64,000 nt of DNA from assembly GCA_036493595.1 (NCBI GenBank), contig DASXPN010000067.1, forward strand, positions 1-64,000, given 5' to 3'. The notes under the pieces were generated by a model, which saw nothing but the letters and a program-made list of their open reading frames with translations, ran no database searches and was not told where the DNA came from. Of this stretch, positions 16,266 through 25,029 are shown piece by piece. Numbering within the stretch: position 1 is the stretch's first letter; every line of letters begins with the position of its first letter. This DNA comes from DATAES01 sp036493595 (GTDB lineage: Bacteria > Actinomycetota > Acidimicrobiia > Acidimicrobiales > JACDCH01). Both the position numbers and the translations under genes were made by a program.

Positions 16266-17809
16266 GGCTTCGCGTACCGGTCGCGCAGCTCGAACTTGAC
16301 GATCTTGCCGGTCGGATTGCGCGGCAGCGCATCGACGATCTCGACTTGCTCGGGCAGCTTCTGCTTCATCAGACCGCGCTCGAGCAGGTACGCACACAGC
16401 TCGTCGAGAGACGGCGCGTCGCTCGGATCTGCAGCCACGACGACGGCGCACGCCCGTTCACCGGTGCGCTCGTCCGGCAGTCCGATGACCGCGACATCGG
16501 CGACCTTCGGATGGGTGAACAGGTTGTCCTCCAACTCCTTGGCGGAGATGTTCTCCATGTTGCGGATGATGATGTCCTTGACCCGACCCGTGATCCGGAC
16601 GTTGCCCCGCTCGTCGATGACCGCGAGGTCGCCCGTACGGAAGTAGCCACTCTCGTCGAATGCATCCGCATCGAGCGTCGAGTCGACGTAGCCCCGCATG
16701 AGCATCGGCGCCTGGAGACGGATCTCGCCCTCTTCACCTGGCGCGGTCCGCGACCCGTCGACCTTCACCGTGACGAGGTCGACGCCGCTCACGGGCGCAC
16801 CCTCGGTGTTGGCGAGATCCTCGTCGGTGTCGCGCACCGAGGCCATCGTGACGATCGGCGCCTCGGTCATGCCGTAGCCCGACACCACGCCGACTCCGCC
16901 GAGCTCGTCCTTGACGTCGTAGTGCAGCTGCGGTGGTTTCGGCGCACCCCCACCGATGAAGGCGCGCGCCTCGGGGAACAACGGCGCCGACTCGGGGTGG
17001 TTGCGTTGGTACGCGAGGTACGCCATGTGGAACGGCGTGCCCGCCCCCGCCAGCGTGACGCCGTTGCGGGCGAGCGTCGGTGGCGTCTGCTCTGCGTCGA
17101 AGCCCTCGTTGACGAGCATCGTGCAGCCGAACGCAAGCGCGCTGAACACGTACACCGCGCCGGCGACGTGGGTGAAGGGGAACACGCAGCCGATGCGGTC
17201 GCGCTCGGTGACCTCCAATCGCTCGCACATGCCGACCGCGGCCGCCTTGATGGTCGCGTCCGTGTGCTGCGCGCCCTTCGGATCCGCCGTCGTACCGGAC
17301 GTGTAGTAGTACCAGCGCACCGGAAGGTCGGCGGGATCGTCGGGCGTCTCCGGTGGCGCGGGCAGCAGCTGCGGATCACCCTGGGGCAGCGCCCGGTTGG
17401 CAACGAGCACGTCAAGGCCGGGTTGGCCGGCCGCGATCTCCTTGGCCATCTCCTCGTAATCGAAGTTTCGCCACGCACCTGGAACCACCAGCAGCCGCGA
17501 CCCCGCCTGCTTCGTGATGAAGCCGACCTCACGCTGGCGGTAGATCGGCAGCATCGGGTTCTGCACGGCTCCGAGCCGTGACAGCGCGGACACGAGTGCG
17601 AGTGACTCGAGCCACGTCGGCAGCTGCCACGACACCACGTCGCCCAAGCCGATGCCGAGGCGGGCGAGTCCGGCGGCGGTGCGTTCCGCCTCGGCCCGAT
17701 ACTCGGCGAACGTCATGGTGCGGTCGCTTTCGTCGATGGCCATGACTGCGTCCGGCGAGGCATCGACGCGTTTGTCGAGCAGCTCCCAGAGCGTGCGGCC
17801 GTCGATCAT
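16262..17809 (-). CDS. AMP-binding acyl-CoA synthetase (FadD type)
   Basis: A 515-residue adenylate-forming enzyme. It has the phosphate-binding loop YYYTSGTTADPKGA, motif GYGMTEAPIV, the hinge region YFRTGDLAVIDERGNVRITGR, and a C-terminal PRNPTGKIVKFELR with the catalytic lysine. The ATG at 17809 follows GGAGG. It lies between the sulfotransferase-like gene and the P450 (4-nt ATGA overlap), in the operon that also carries the FadD19-like ligase, so two different carboxylates are probably activated. Which acid it takes cannot be read from sequence. Confidence 0.88.
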   Translation of the reverse strand: MIDGRTLWELLDKRVDASPDAVMAIDESDRTMTFAEYRAEAERTAAGLARLGIGLGDVVSWQLPTWLESLALVSALSRLGAVQNPMLPIYRQREVGFITKQAGSRLLVVPGAWRNFDYEEMAKEIAAGQPGLDVLVANRALPQGDPQLLPAPPETPDDPADLPVRWYYYTSGTTADPKGAQHTDATIKAAAVGMCERLEVTERDRIGCVFPFTHVAGAVYVFSALAFGCTMLVNEGFDAEQTPPTLARNGVTLAGAGTPFHMAYLAYQRNHPESAPLFPEARAFIGGGAPKPPQLHYDVKDELGGVGVVSGYGMTEAPIVTMASVRDTDEDLANTEGAPVSGVDLVTVKVDGSRTAPGEEGEIRLQAPMLMRGYVDSTLDADAFDESGYFRTGDLAVIDERGNVRITGRVKDIIIRNMENISAKELEDNLFTHPKVADVAVIGLPDERTGERACAVVVAADPSDAPSLDELCAYLLERGLMKQKLPEQVEIVDALPRNPTGKIVKFELRDRYAKP

Positions 17810-17837
17810 GAACTGATCCTCCAGTGCTGTCCTGGCA

Positions 17838-18464
17838 CTAGGCCGGGTTGTCCAGACCGGCCATTGCACGGAAGTCCGCCGTCGTGTTCGCGTGCGGGAA
17901 CGGCTCGTCGGGCACGGCCAGGCCGAGCGCCTTGCAGATCGGCTCCCAGCCGTCGCTCGGCTTCCACTCCACGAGACGGGCCGGATCAGCGTTGGCGCGG
18001 ACATCGGCGTTGTGTCGCTCGTAGGCCGCGATGGCCTCGCCCTTGTCACCGACATTCGCCGTGAACCGGTGGCGGAAGATCGCATCGACCATCGCCACCC
18101 ATTCGGCCGGCATGTCCTGTGGCCCTCGATCCATGACCGCGAAGATCGTCTCGCTCGCGCTCTTCCACCACGCCTCGGAGCTCTCACGGGTCGACAACAG
18201 GATGACCGCGTCCGGGTTCGCGTCGGCCATCTCCCTCCAGAACGAGCCGCCGGGCCAGTCGACGCATGCGACGAAGCCCTCGGGGAACGACGCGAAATCG
18301 ACGGGTTCGTCTTCGGCCGCTCGCCGCCACACATCCACATCGTCGGGGCGCCCGAACACCTCGATCATGTGGTAACAGGGTCCGCCGAGCAGCTGCTCGA
18401 GCGCCATTTTCAGCGAGTTGGTCCCGGTACGCCCGAGTCCCGCGCCCACCACACGTAACGTCAC
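17838..18464 (-). CDS. Sulfotransferase-family protein (PAPS-type P-loop)
   Basis: A 208-residue protein beginning with the PAPS-binding loop GAGLGRTGTNSLKMALEQL. The middle has ACVDWPGGSFWREMADANPDAVILLSTRESSEAWWKS, the second nucleotide-contact region of the bacterial sulfotransferase family that carries this GxGRTGT motif. It would transfer sulfate from PAPS to an alcohol, or act as another P-loop transferase; biochemistry for the subgroup is sparse. GTG 18464 overlaps the stop of the FadD19-like gene by four bases, so it is co-translated with steroid genes. A role in modifying a sterol hydroxyl is only a suggestion. Confidence 0.75.
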   Translation of the reverse strand: MTLRVVGAGLGRTGTNSLKMALEQLLGGPCYHMIEVFGRPDDVDVWRRAAEDEPVDFASFPEGFVACVDWPGGSFWREMADANPDAVILLSTRESSEAWWKSASETIFAVMDRGPQDMPAEWVAMVDAIFRHRFTANVGDKGEAIAAYERHNADVRANADPARLVEWKPSDGWEPICKALGLAVPDEPFPHANTTADFRAMAGLDNPA

Positions 18465-20041
18465 GCTTCGGCCTCCTTGATCGCGACTTCCTTGGCCCAG
18501 GCATAGTCCGCCTTGCCGACCGGTGATCGTTGCACGGTCTCGACGGTGACGACGGCACGCGGGACCTTGTAGCCGGCGAGCTGGCCTCGGCAGTGCGCGA
18601 CAACCGTGTCACGATCGAGCGCGTGCCCGTCGGTCACCTGCACCACCGCAGTGACCCGCTCGCCCCAACGAGGATCGGGCACACCGACGACGATGACGTC
18701 GTACACCGCCGGGTGACCGAGCAACACGCCCTCGACCTCTTCGGGGAAGACCTTCTCGCCGCCGGTGTTGATGCACATCGACCCACGGCCGAGCAACTGG
18801 ATCGAACCGTCGTCGAGCACGGTCGCCACGTCGCCCGTGAGCACCCACCGCTCCCCGTCGCGCTCGACGAACGTCGCCGCCGTCTTCTCGGGATCGTTGT
18901 GGTACCGCAGCGGGATGTGGCCGCGGCGGGCGACTCGTCCTTCTCCACCTGAGCCGGCAGTGACGATCTCGAGCGTCTCCGGATCGAGGACGAGGGTCTC
19001 GTCGTCGAAGCTGGCGAACTTGCCGCCGCCGAAGCTGCGCGCCTGCGCGCCGGTCTCCGACGCGCCGTAACCGTCGTTCAGGATGACGTGCGGGAAGGTG
19101 GTGGCGAGCTCTTCGCGTCCGGCGCTCGACAAAGGCGCGCCGCCGGAGCCGATGGAGATGAGTGAGGACGCGTCGTACTCGCCGGGTCGGGCCTTGTACT
19201 CGTCGATCAGGGGACGAGCAACGGCGTCGCCGATGATCGTCAGCACCTGCACCTTGTGCTCGCTGATGAGGCGCCAGACCTCTGCGTAGTCCGTGCGCGG
19301 CCTTGATGCAGTCAGCAGGTTCGTGCCGCCGCCCATGAGCCATGCAAACACCGTCCATTGCGCGGCGCCGTGCATCAACGGCGCCAACGGAAAGAACATG
19401 AACGTGCCGCCGATGCGTTCGGGCATCTCGTCGGGCGTCTTGACGGGATTGGCGCGCGTGAAATCGCCACCACCGAAGCACGAGTAGAACGCGTCCTCCT
19501 GGCGCCACACGACACCCTTCGGCATGCCCGTCGTGCCGCCGGTGTAGATGATGTAGAAGTCGTCGCCACTGCGCTGCACCTCGACCCGCTCCGGCGACGA
19601 CTCGGCCAACGCCTTTTCGTAGTCGGAGTCGGAGTCGCCGCTCACCGCGAGCGTGGTCGTCAGCAACGGCAAGCCGTCGCGTACGGCTTCGATGCGAGGC
19701 GTGAACTCCGCGTCGTGCACGAGCGCCTTGAGGTCGGCGTCACGGAACAGGTACCGCAGCTCGTCCTCGACATAGCGGTAGTTCACGTTGATGGGAACTG
19801 CGCGCAGCTTGAACGCCGCGTACATCGTCTCGACGTACTCGGTGCCGTTGAACATGTAGCAGCCGACGTGGTCGCCCGGCCCGATCCCCTTGCTCGCCAG
19901 CCACGCCGCCAGCCGGTTGGCCCGCGCCTCGAGCTCTGCGTACGTGAGACTGCGGGCCGGCGTGATCAGAGCCGGCCGGTCGGGGACACGATCGACGGCA
20001 GCCTCGGTGAGGTCGGCCAGGTTGAACGTCAACACGGGCAT
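18461..20041 (-). CDS. fadD19: Steroid side-chain acyl-CoA ligase, FadD19-like
   Basis: A 526-residue AMP-binding enzyme whose N-terminus (FNLADLTEAAVDRVPDRPALI), NVNYRYVEDELRYLFRDADLKALVH, YTGGTTGMPKGVVWRQEDAF, RGSMCINTGGEKVFPEEVE and RSPVGKADYAWAKE strings follow mycobacterial FadD19, the ligase that activates C24-branched sterol side chains, very closely as recalled. The P-loop, the A8 motif region WVLTGDVATVLDDGSIQLLGRG and the C-terminal catalytic Lys (PVGKADY) are intact. It is fifth in the eight-gene operon, 4 bases after the cyclase. It forms the acyl-CoA used by the later ACADs and thiolases. Confidence 0.8.
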   Translation of the reverse strand: MPVLTFNLADLTEAAVDRVPDRPALITPARSLTYAELEARANRLAAWLASKGIGPGDHVGCYMFNGTEYVETMYAAFKLRAVPINVNYRYVEDELRYLFRDADLKALVHDAEFTPRIEAVRDGLPLLTTTLAVSGDSDSDYEKALAESSPERVEVQRSGDDFYIIYTGGTTGMPKGVVWRQEDAFYSCFGGGDFTRANPVKTPDEMPERIGGTFMFFPLAPLMHGAAQWTVFAWLMGGGTNLLTASRPRTDYAEVWRLISEHKVQVLTIIGDAVARPLIDEYKARPGEYDASSLISIGSGGAPLSSAGREELATTFPHVILNDGYGASETGAQARSFGGGKFASFDDETLVLDPETLEIVTAGSGGEGRVARRGHIPLRYHNDPEKTAATFVERDGERWVLTGDVATVLDDGSIQLLGRGSMCINTGGEKVFPEEVEGVLLGHPAVYDVIVVGVPDPRWGERVTAVVQVTDGHALDRDTVVAHCRGQLAGYKVPRAVVTVETVQRSPVGKADYAWAKEVAIKEAEA

Positions 20042-20045
20042 GGTT

Positions 20046-20978
20046 CTACTTGACCGCGACCGGGTTGACCGGCGAGCCGACCGCACCGGTGAAGGGCAGC
20101 GGCGACGCTTCGAGCAGGAAGTCGTACGTGCCGTCCTGGTCGCAGCCGGCCGCGAGCGCTTCGAGGTCGAAGTTCTGCCCTTGTGTCATCCCCATGTCAC
20201 GAAGGTGCAGGAGATGGACCGGGAACAGCAGGTCCTCGCGCTCACCGGGGTAGACCTCGAACGCGACGGTGTCCGTCGCGACCGCGGCCACGTCGCGGTC
20301 GCGGAACCATGTCGCGGTCGCCATCGTGAGACCAGGCTGGTGACCGCCGGTGTAGGTCTGGCGATCACGCGCCTTGAAGAGCTGCATGTTGCCGGTGCGA
20401 ACGAGCACCACATCACCCGGCTCGATGGTCAGCCGGGTGAGCGCGACAGCCGCATCCAAGTCGGCCGCCGTGATGCCGTAGCCGCCGTCGAGCCGCTCGC
20501 GACCGAGAGCGCGAGCGACGTCGAGCAACACGCCTCTCGTGGTCAACGTCGTGATCCGCGAGATGCCGCACCGGGTCGCCCCCGCTTCCGCGGTCACAGC
20601 CGACGCAGGGAAGCCGTTGTAGAGCCGGCCGCCATAGCTCACGTGGCTCAGCGCGTCCCAATGTGTCGCCGCCTGCAGGCCCATGGTGACGATGTCGTCG
20701 CTCGTGCAGAAGCCGTCCGCCGAACCCTGATACTCCGCGTTCACCGCGACCATCGCGTGCAGCGGGTTGATGCGCCCCGGTATCGACCCGATCTGCGGGC
20801 TGTGCTGGTCGAACCGCACCGCGAGTGAGAACCGCTCGCCCGTTCGCACGGCAGCGGCGCCCCGCCGCACCGCGTCCGCGTCGATCAGGTTGAGCGTGCC
20901 GATCTCGTCGTCGTCGCCCCACCGTCCCCAGTTCGAGACCCGCGCCGCGAGCTCGAGAAAATCGCCGGGCAGTGTCAC
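20046..20978 (-). CDS. Cyclase-family (kynurenine-formamidase-like) metal hydrolase
   Basis: A 310-residue member of the cyclase family (PF04199). The metal-binding signature appears as ATHWDALSHVSYGGRLYNG, the HxGTHxDxPxH motif in the variant form common to actinobacterial members. Later segments EPGDVVLVRTGNMQLF, GLTMATATWFRDRDVAAVATDT and LHLRDMGMTQGQNFDLEALAAGC are typical. These proteins hydrolyse amides, lactones or cyclic ketones. GTG 20978 overlaps the stop of the LLM gene (GTGA). In a steroid operon a lactone- or ring-opening role is plausible but unproven. Confidence 0.8.
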   Translation of the reverse strand: MTLPGDFLELAARVSNWGRWGDDDEIGTLNLIDADAVRRGAAAVRTGERFSLAVRFDQHSPQIGSIPGRINPLHAMVAVNAEYQGSADGFCTSDDIVTMGLQAATHWDALSHVSYGGRLYNGFPASAVTAEAGATRCGISRITTLTTRGVLLDVARALGRERLDGGYGITAADLDAAVALTRLTIEPGDVVLVRTGNMQLFKARDRQTYTGGHQPGLTMATATWFRDRDVAAVATDTVAFEVYPGEREDLLFPVHLLHLRDMGMTQGQNFDLEALAAGCDQDGTYDFLLEASPLPFTGAVGSPVNPVAVK

Positions 20979-22099
20979 GCGCCCGCGGCGGCCTCGCGGT
21001 AGCGAGTGGTGGAGTGCACCGGATCCTTGTCGAACTGCGGCAGCACCTCCTTGCCGAACAGCTCCATCGACGCGACGACCACATCGGTCGACAGGGTGTT
21101 GGTGGTGGGGCTGAACGTCAACTGGTCGACGCCGATGTCGGCCCACCGCTGAATCGCCTTGGCGCAGTCATCCGGATCGCCGACCACCGCGTAACCGGCC
21201 GCGGTCGCCTTCTCGATCTGGCCGGGCGTCGGCTCGGGCAGGATCTCGGGCCACTTGGGGAAACCGTCGGGCGTCGGGATGTTGTCGAGCCAATGGTGCA
21301 TGAGGCTCGTGTAGTAGTTCATCTTCATGTCGGCCGCGGCGCGGAACGCCTCGTTGCGGTCCTCCATGCACACGAGGTTGGTCACCGCCATGATGTTGTC
21401 GTTGACGTAGTCGCCGACCGGCGTCGCGTTCTCGATGGCGTTCTTGTAGTTCTTCACCAGCGGCTCGATCTCGCGCGGCGAGCCTTCGGAGAAGCAGAAC
21501 GCGCCGAGTCCGAGCGATCCCGCCTCACCGAACGTCGGGGGCGAGCCGGCTGCGACCCACATCGCAGGGTGCGCGGGACCATGCGGCTTCGGGAACACTT
21601 CGCGCTCGGGCATGCGGAAGAACTTGCCCTCGTAGCTGTACGTGCCCGCCTTCCACATCTTCGGGATCTCGGTGATCGTCTCGCGCCACATCTCCTTGGT
21701 CAGGGAGAGATCCTCGATGCCGAACCCGAACACCTCGGTCGTCGACGAACCGCGCCCGGTGCCGAACTCGAAGCGGTTGTCGAGGAGGTGATCCATCAAC
21801 GCCACCGTCTCCGCGACGCGAGCGGGCTTGTTGACCGGCGGCGTGATGTTGAAGATCGCCGAGCCGAGATGGATGCGCTCCGTCTGTGCGCCAACGTAGG
21901 ACAGGAACACCTCGGGGCCTGGCATGTGCGAGTACTCGTCGAGGAAGTGATGCTCCGGGCACCACACGTACTTCAAGCCGTTGCGCTCGGCCGCGAGCGA
22001 TATCTCGACGTTGCGCATGATGCGCTTGTGCTCCGCCGCGGGATCGACGTCGCGCTCGAATCGAGGCACGAACAACTGGGCGAAGATGCCGAACTCCAT
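20975..22099 (-). CDS. LLM-class flavin-dependent oxidoreductase (bacterial luciferase-like)
   Basis: A 374-residue TIM-barrel oxidoreductase: MEFGIFAQLF, YVWCPEHHFLDEYSHMPGPEVFLSYVGAQTERIHLGSAIFNITPP and RFEFGTGRGSSTTEVFGFG. The EHHF segment and length fit the FMN/FMNH2-using luciferase-like branch rather than the shorter F420 branch. In this operon it could be a Baeyer-Villiger type monooxygenase acting on a ketone intermediate. AGGAG lies 13 bases before the ATG. The alcohol dehydrogenase ends 15 bases upstream. One of seven LLM proteins in the window and the most divergent of them. Confidence 0.85.
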   Translation of the reverse strand: MEFGIFAQLFVPRFERDVDPAAEHKRIMRNVEISLAAERNGLKYVWCPEHHFLDEYSHMPGPEVFLSYVGAQTERIHLGSAIFNITPPVNKPARVAETVALMDHLLDNRFEFGTGRGSSTTEVFGFGIEDLSLTKEMWRETITEIPKMWKAGTYSYEGKFFRMPEREVFPKPHGPAHPAMWVAAGSPPTFGEAGSLGLGAFCFSEGSPREIEPLVKNYKNAIENATPVGDYVNDNIMAVTNLVCMEDRNEAFRAAADMKMNYYTSLMHHWLDNIPTPDGFPKWPEILPEPTPGQIEKATAAGYAVVGDPDDCAKAIQRWADIGVDQLTFSPTTNTLSTDVVVASMELFGKEVLPQFDKDPVHSTTRYREAAAGA

Positions 22100-22113
22100 G
22101 GACTCGCTGTCTC

Positions 22114-23190
22114 CTAGGTGAGGTTCACGTCGAGCACGCCGCGGTTGAGCTTGCCGGCGTGCATGTCGTCGAGGGCCTGGCCGATGTCGCCGAGCGGGTA
22201 GCGCTGGCTCACCATCTCGTCGAGCTGCAAGCGTCCGTCCTGGTAGAAGCGGACGAGCAGCGGGATGTCGTGGTGCGGGCGCGTCGAGCCGTAGCGGCAG
22301 CCCAGGATCGACTTGTCGTTGTAGAGCGTGTTGACCACGAAACTTGCTTCGGTGCCGAGCTTCGGGACCCCGAGCAACGTGCAGGTGCCGCCCCAGTCGA
22401 GCAGATCGACGGCATTGCGGATGAGCGCGGGATGGCCGACGCACTCGAAGACGTGGTCGACGCCGTTCGGCAGGCCGAGATCCTTCACCGCCGCGACCAG
22501 ATCGCCGACCGCGGTGCCGTCGATGAAGTCAGACGCCCCGAACTGGCGGGCCACGGCTTCCTTCGCGGGGTTGGCGTCGACAACCACGATGCGGCCGCTG
22601 GCGGCGATGCGCGCCGCCTGGATGACGGACTGGCCGATGCCGCCGGCGCCGATGACGACGACGGTCTGCCCTGGTTGCACCTTCGCCCGGTTGAGCACCG
22701 CGCCCGTACCGGTGACGACCGCGCAACCGATGAGACACGCCACTTCCAGTGGGACGTCCTTGTCGATGACAATCGCTTGGGTCTCGTTCACCACGGTGTG
22801 CTCGCTGAACACGCCCGCGTTGGCGAACTGGAACGCCTTCTCACCGCCGACCGTGAACGGGCGTGGCAGGCGACCGAACGTGTCGCGGCAGTGCGTCGGC
22901 TGGCCGCGGTCGCACGCATCGCACTGGCCGCAGTTGCCGAGCGTCGTGAGCACGACGTGGTCGCCGACCGCGACCTTGCGTACCGCGCTGCCGACCTCTT
23001 CGACGACACCCGCGCCCTCGTGTCCCATCACGACCGGCGTCGGGAACGGGATGGTGCCGTCGATCACCGACACGTCGCTGTGACACAGGCCGGCGTTGAC
23101 GATACGGACCTTCACCTCGTGCGGCTGCGGCGCCCGCACCTCGACGTCGTCTCGAACCTCGAGCGCGCCCGTCCAGACGATGGCCTTCAT
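22114..23190 (-). CDS. Zinc-dependent alcohol dehydrogenase (MDR superfamily)
   Basis: A 358-residue class III-like alcohol dehydrogenase. Catalytic zinc ligands are in GLCHSDV (Cys36), GHEGAG and the later CLIGCAVVTG region. The structural zinc loop is CGQCDACDRGQPTHC. The NAD site reads VVVIGAGGIGQSVIQAARIAASGRIVVVD, with the terminal Asp favouring NAD. It probably oxidises an alcohol to an aldehyde, for example the P450 product, ahead of an aldehyde dehydrogenase and CoA ligase. ATG 23190 overlaps the deacylase stop (ATGA), making it the second gene of the KstR-box operon. Confidence 0.9.
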   Translation of the reverse strand: MKAIVWTGALEVRDDVEVRAPQPHEVKVRIVNAGLCHSDVSVIDGTIPFPTPVVMGHEGAGVVEEVGSAVRKVAVGDHVVLTTLGNCGQCDACDRGQPTHCRDTFGRLPRPFTVGGEKAFQFANAGVFSEHTVVNETQAIVIDKDVPLEVACLIGCAVVTGTGAVLNRAKVQPGQTVVVIGAGGIGQSVIQAARIAASGRIVVVDANPAKEAVARQFGASDFIDGTAVGDLVAAVKDLGLPNGVDHVFECVGHPALIRNAVDLLDWGGTCTLLGVPKLGTEASFVVNTLYNDKSILGCRYGSTRPHHDIPLLVRFYQDGRLQLDEMVSQRYPLGDIGQALDDMHAGKLNRGVLDVNLT

Positions 23191-24953
23191 GACGCGGCCG
23201 TCGCCGCGGTGGTCGCCGCGGTGTTCGGACGGAGGACGTGACCCGGCAGGCCGGCGTCTTGTTGCAACTCGCCTTCGAGCACGATCGGCACGCCATTGAC
23301 GACGGTGGCGTGGGCGCCGTCGGGCTTGGACGTCCAGCGTCCCGCGCCGTTCGGGAAGTCGTGGACGAACTCCTTGTGCGCGGGGCCGATCGTGTCGGGG
23401 TCGAACACGTAGACGTCCGCCGCGTAGCCGGGCAGCAGCAGACCTCGATCGATGATGCCGCACAGCGCGGCGGGTATCGCAGTGATCTGGCGCACGCCTT
23501 CTTCGAGGGTGAACCCGTCCCACTCGCGCACCCAATGCTTGAGGAAGTAGCTGTGTGCCTCGGCGCCGTCGTCACGATCAAGGTGGGCGCCGCCGTCACT
23601 CGTGCCCACGAGCATGTGCGGATCGGCCTGCGCGACCCGGGTGCCGTCGATCCACTCCTGCGTCTCGGTGCGCCACAAGAACTCGGTCGTGAGGTCTTCG
23701 GACAGCGCGATGTCGAGCATCGCGTCGGTGGGATGGACGCCGAGCTCGCTCGCAATGTCGGTGACCGAACGGCCGGCGTACTTCTCGTTCTCGGGACGGG
23801 AGACCTTGTTGACGTGCAGCACGTCCCAGTGCGGCGGCGGCAGCGTCACCCCCTTCGCCGGATCACGGTTCGGGTCCTCGACGGAAAAGCGGATCGCGTC
23901 ACGGAAGCTCGGATCGCGCAGCAACGCGATGCGGGCGTCGACGGTGGCTGCGTCGGTGAACATGCGATGGAACTCGAGCGCACCCTCGTACATGGTCGTG
24001 CCGGCCGCGAGGGTGAAGGTGCGGTTGAACGGCTTCGACATGGCGAGCGAGTAGACCGCCGCGCCCTGATCGGTGGCCTCGTCGACGAAGCGCTTCGCGT
24101 TGTCCCATCCCGCGGTGGGCGCGTCGACCTTCGAGCGTGCGCCCAAACCTTGGATGACCACCGGCAGGCGCGAGGCGAGCGACATCCGCACGAGCAGTGC
24201 TTCGTCGTCAGGCGTGATGCCACCCACTGCCGACAGCGGCAGGTAGGCGATCGACCCGCCGCGACCCGCCCGGCCGGCCGCGGCGGCGAGGCGCTCGAGT
24301 TCGGCGGTGGACGCCAGCCGGCTCGGCACCGGACGGTTGGCGGAGTCGAAGTGCGTCGGCGAATGCGTGGACGAGAAGCCGGCCGCGCCGGCATCCATCG
24401 CGTCGGCGACGATGGCCGCCATCGCGTCGATCTCGTCACCGGTCGCCTCGCGCTCTTGGCACGCGTCGCCCATCACGTACCGCCGGACGGCGCAGTGGCC
24501 CACGTAGAACGCGGCGTTGATGCCGATGCGGCCGTCGAGCGTGCGCAGGTACTCGGGGAACGTCTCGAAGCCCTCGAAGGGGATGCCACTCAACGCCGAC
24601 GCATCCATCCCCTCGACGCGGGCGAACAGCTGGATCAACCAGTCGCTGTCGCCCGGCCGCAGCGGCGCAACCGAAAAGCCGCAGTTGCCGGCGACGACCG
24701 TCGTCACGCCGTGGAAGCAACTCGACGTCGCGTACGGCTCGAACGTGAGCTGCGGGTCGTAGTGCGTGTGCGGGTCGACGATGCCCGGTGCGACCACTCG
24801 ACCGTCGGCGTCGATCTCTCGGACGCCCGTGCCGTCGACGAAGCCGACCTCGGCGATGCGACCGCCACTGACCGCCACGTCGGCCCGCCGCCGCGGTAGG
24901 CCGGTGCCGTCGACGACGACGCCGTTGCGGATCACCAGGTCGTAGGCGGCCAC
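23187..24953 (-). CDS. N-acyl-D-amino-acid deacylase-type amidohydrolase, first gene of a KstR-box operon
   Basis: A 588-residue amidohydrolase with the complete metal set for the family: PGIVDPHTHYDPQLTFEPYATSS, TTVVAGNCGFSVAPLR, ending with VGTSDGGAHLDRDDGAEAHSYFLKHWVRE. It starts at GTG 24953, only 11 bases from the KstR-type palindrome, so repressor binding would block its promoter. A close relative sits at 42274-43992 in the ring-degradation cluster. The family is named for D-amino-acid deacylation, but recurrence beside sterol genes suggests cleavage of amide-linked (conjugated) bile-acid or steroid substrates. That is inference. Confidence 0.82.
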   Translation of the reverse strand: MAAYDLVIRNGVVVDGTGLPRRRADVAVSGGRIAEVGFVDGTGVREIDADGRVVAPGIVDPHTHYDPQLTFEPYATSSCFHGVTTVVAGNCGFSVAPLRPGDSDWLIQLFARVEGMDASALSGIPFEGFETFPEYLRTLDGRIGINAAFYVGHCAVRRYVMGDACQEREATGDEIDAMAAIVADAMDAGAAGFSSTHSPTHFDSANRPVPSRLASTAELERLAAAAGRAGRGGSIAYLPLSAVGGITPDDEALLVRMSLASRLPVVIQGLGARSKVDAPTAGWDNAKRFVDEATDQGAAVYSLAMSKPFNRTFTLAAGTTMYEGALEFHRMFTDAATVDARIALLRDPSFRDAIRFSVEDPNRDPAKGVTLPPPHWDVLHVNKVSRPENEKYAGRSVTDIASELGVHPTDAMLDIALSEDLTTEFLWRTETQEWIDGTRVAQADPHMLVGTSDGGAHLDRDDGAEAHSYFLKHWVREWDGFTLEEGVRQITAIPAALCGIIDRGLLLPGYAADVYVFDPDTIGPAHKEFVHDFPNGAGRWTSKPDGAHATVVNGVPIVLEGELQQDAGLPGHVLRPNTAATTAATAAS

Positions 24954-24964
24954 CGCGGGTCAGA

Positions 24965-24982
24965 CTAGAACACGTTCTAGTT
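24965..24982. promoter_or_regulatory. KstR-type operator, box A
   Basis: ACTAGAACACGTTCTAGT: perfect 8-bp arms around a 2-bp centre. It matches the KstR consensus TnnAACnnGTTnnA known from mycobacteria and rhodococci at every defined base. It lies between the divergent starts at 24953 (minus operon) and 25030 (plus), so one dimer-of-dimers could repress both. Confidence 0.85.
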
Positions 24983-25029
24983 TTGGGCAAGACTTCGTGA
25001 CGGACCGGGGAGGTGTGTACGTTCGCCGG

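Noticed and set aside
17823..17839. AGTGC...GCACT inverted repeat between two operon genes
   Set aside because: Only five clean base pairs with a 7-base spacer; too weak to call a terminator or operator.
23238..24899. Long open frame (over 550 codons) on the plus strand across the deacylase gene
   Set aside because: It is the antisense shadow of the amidohydrolase at 23187-24953; composition is Arg/Asp/Val-rich with no motifs, as expected from high-GC third-position bias.
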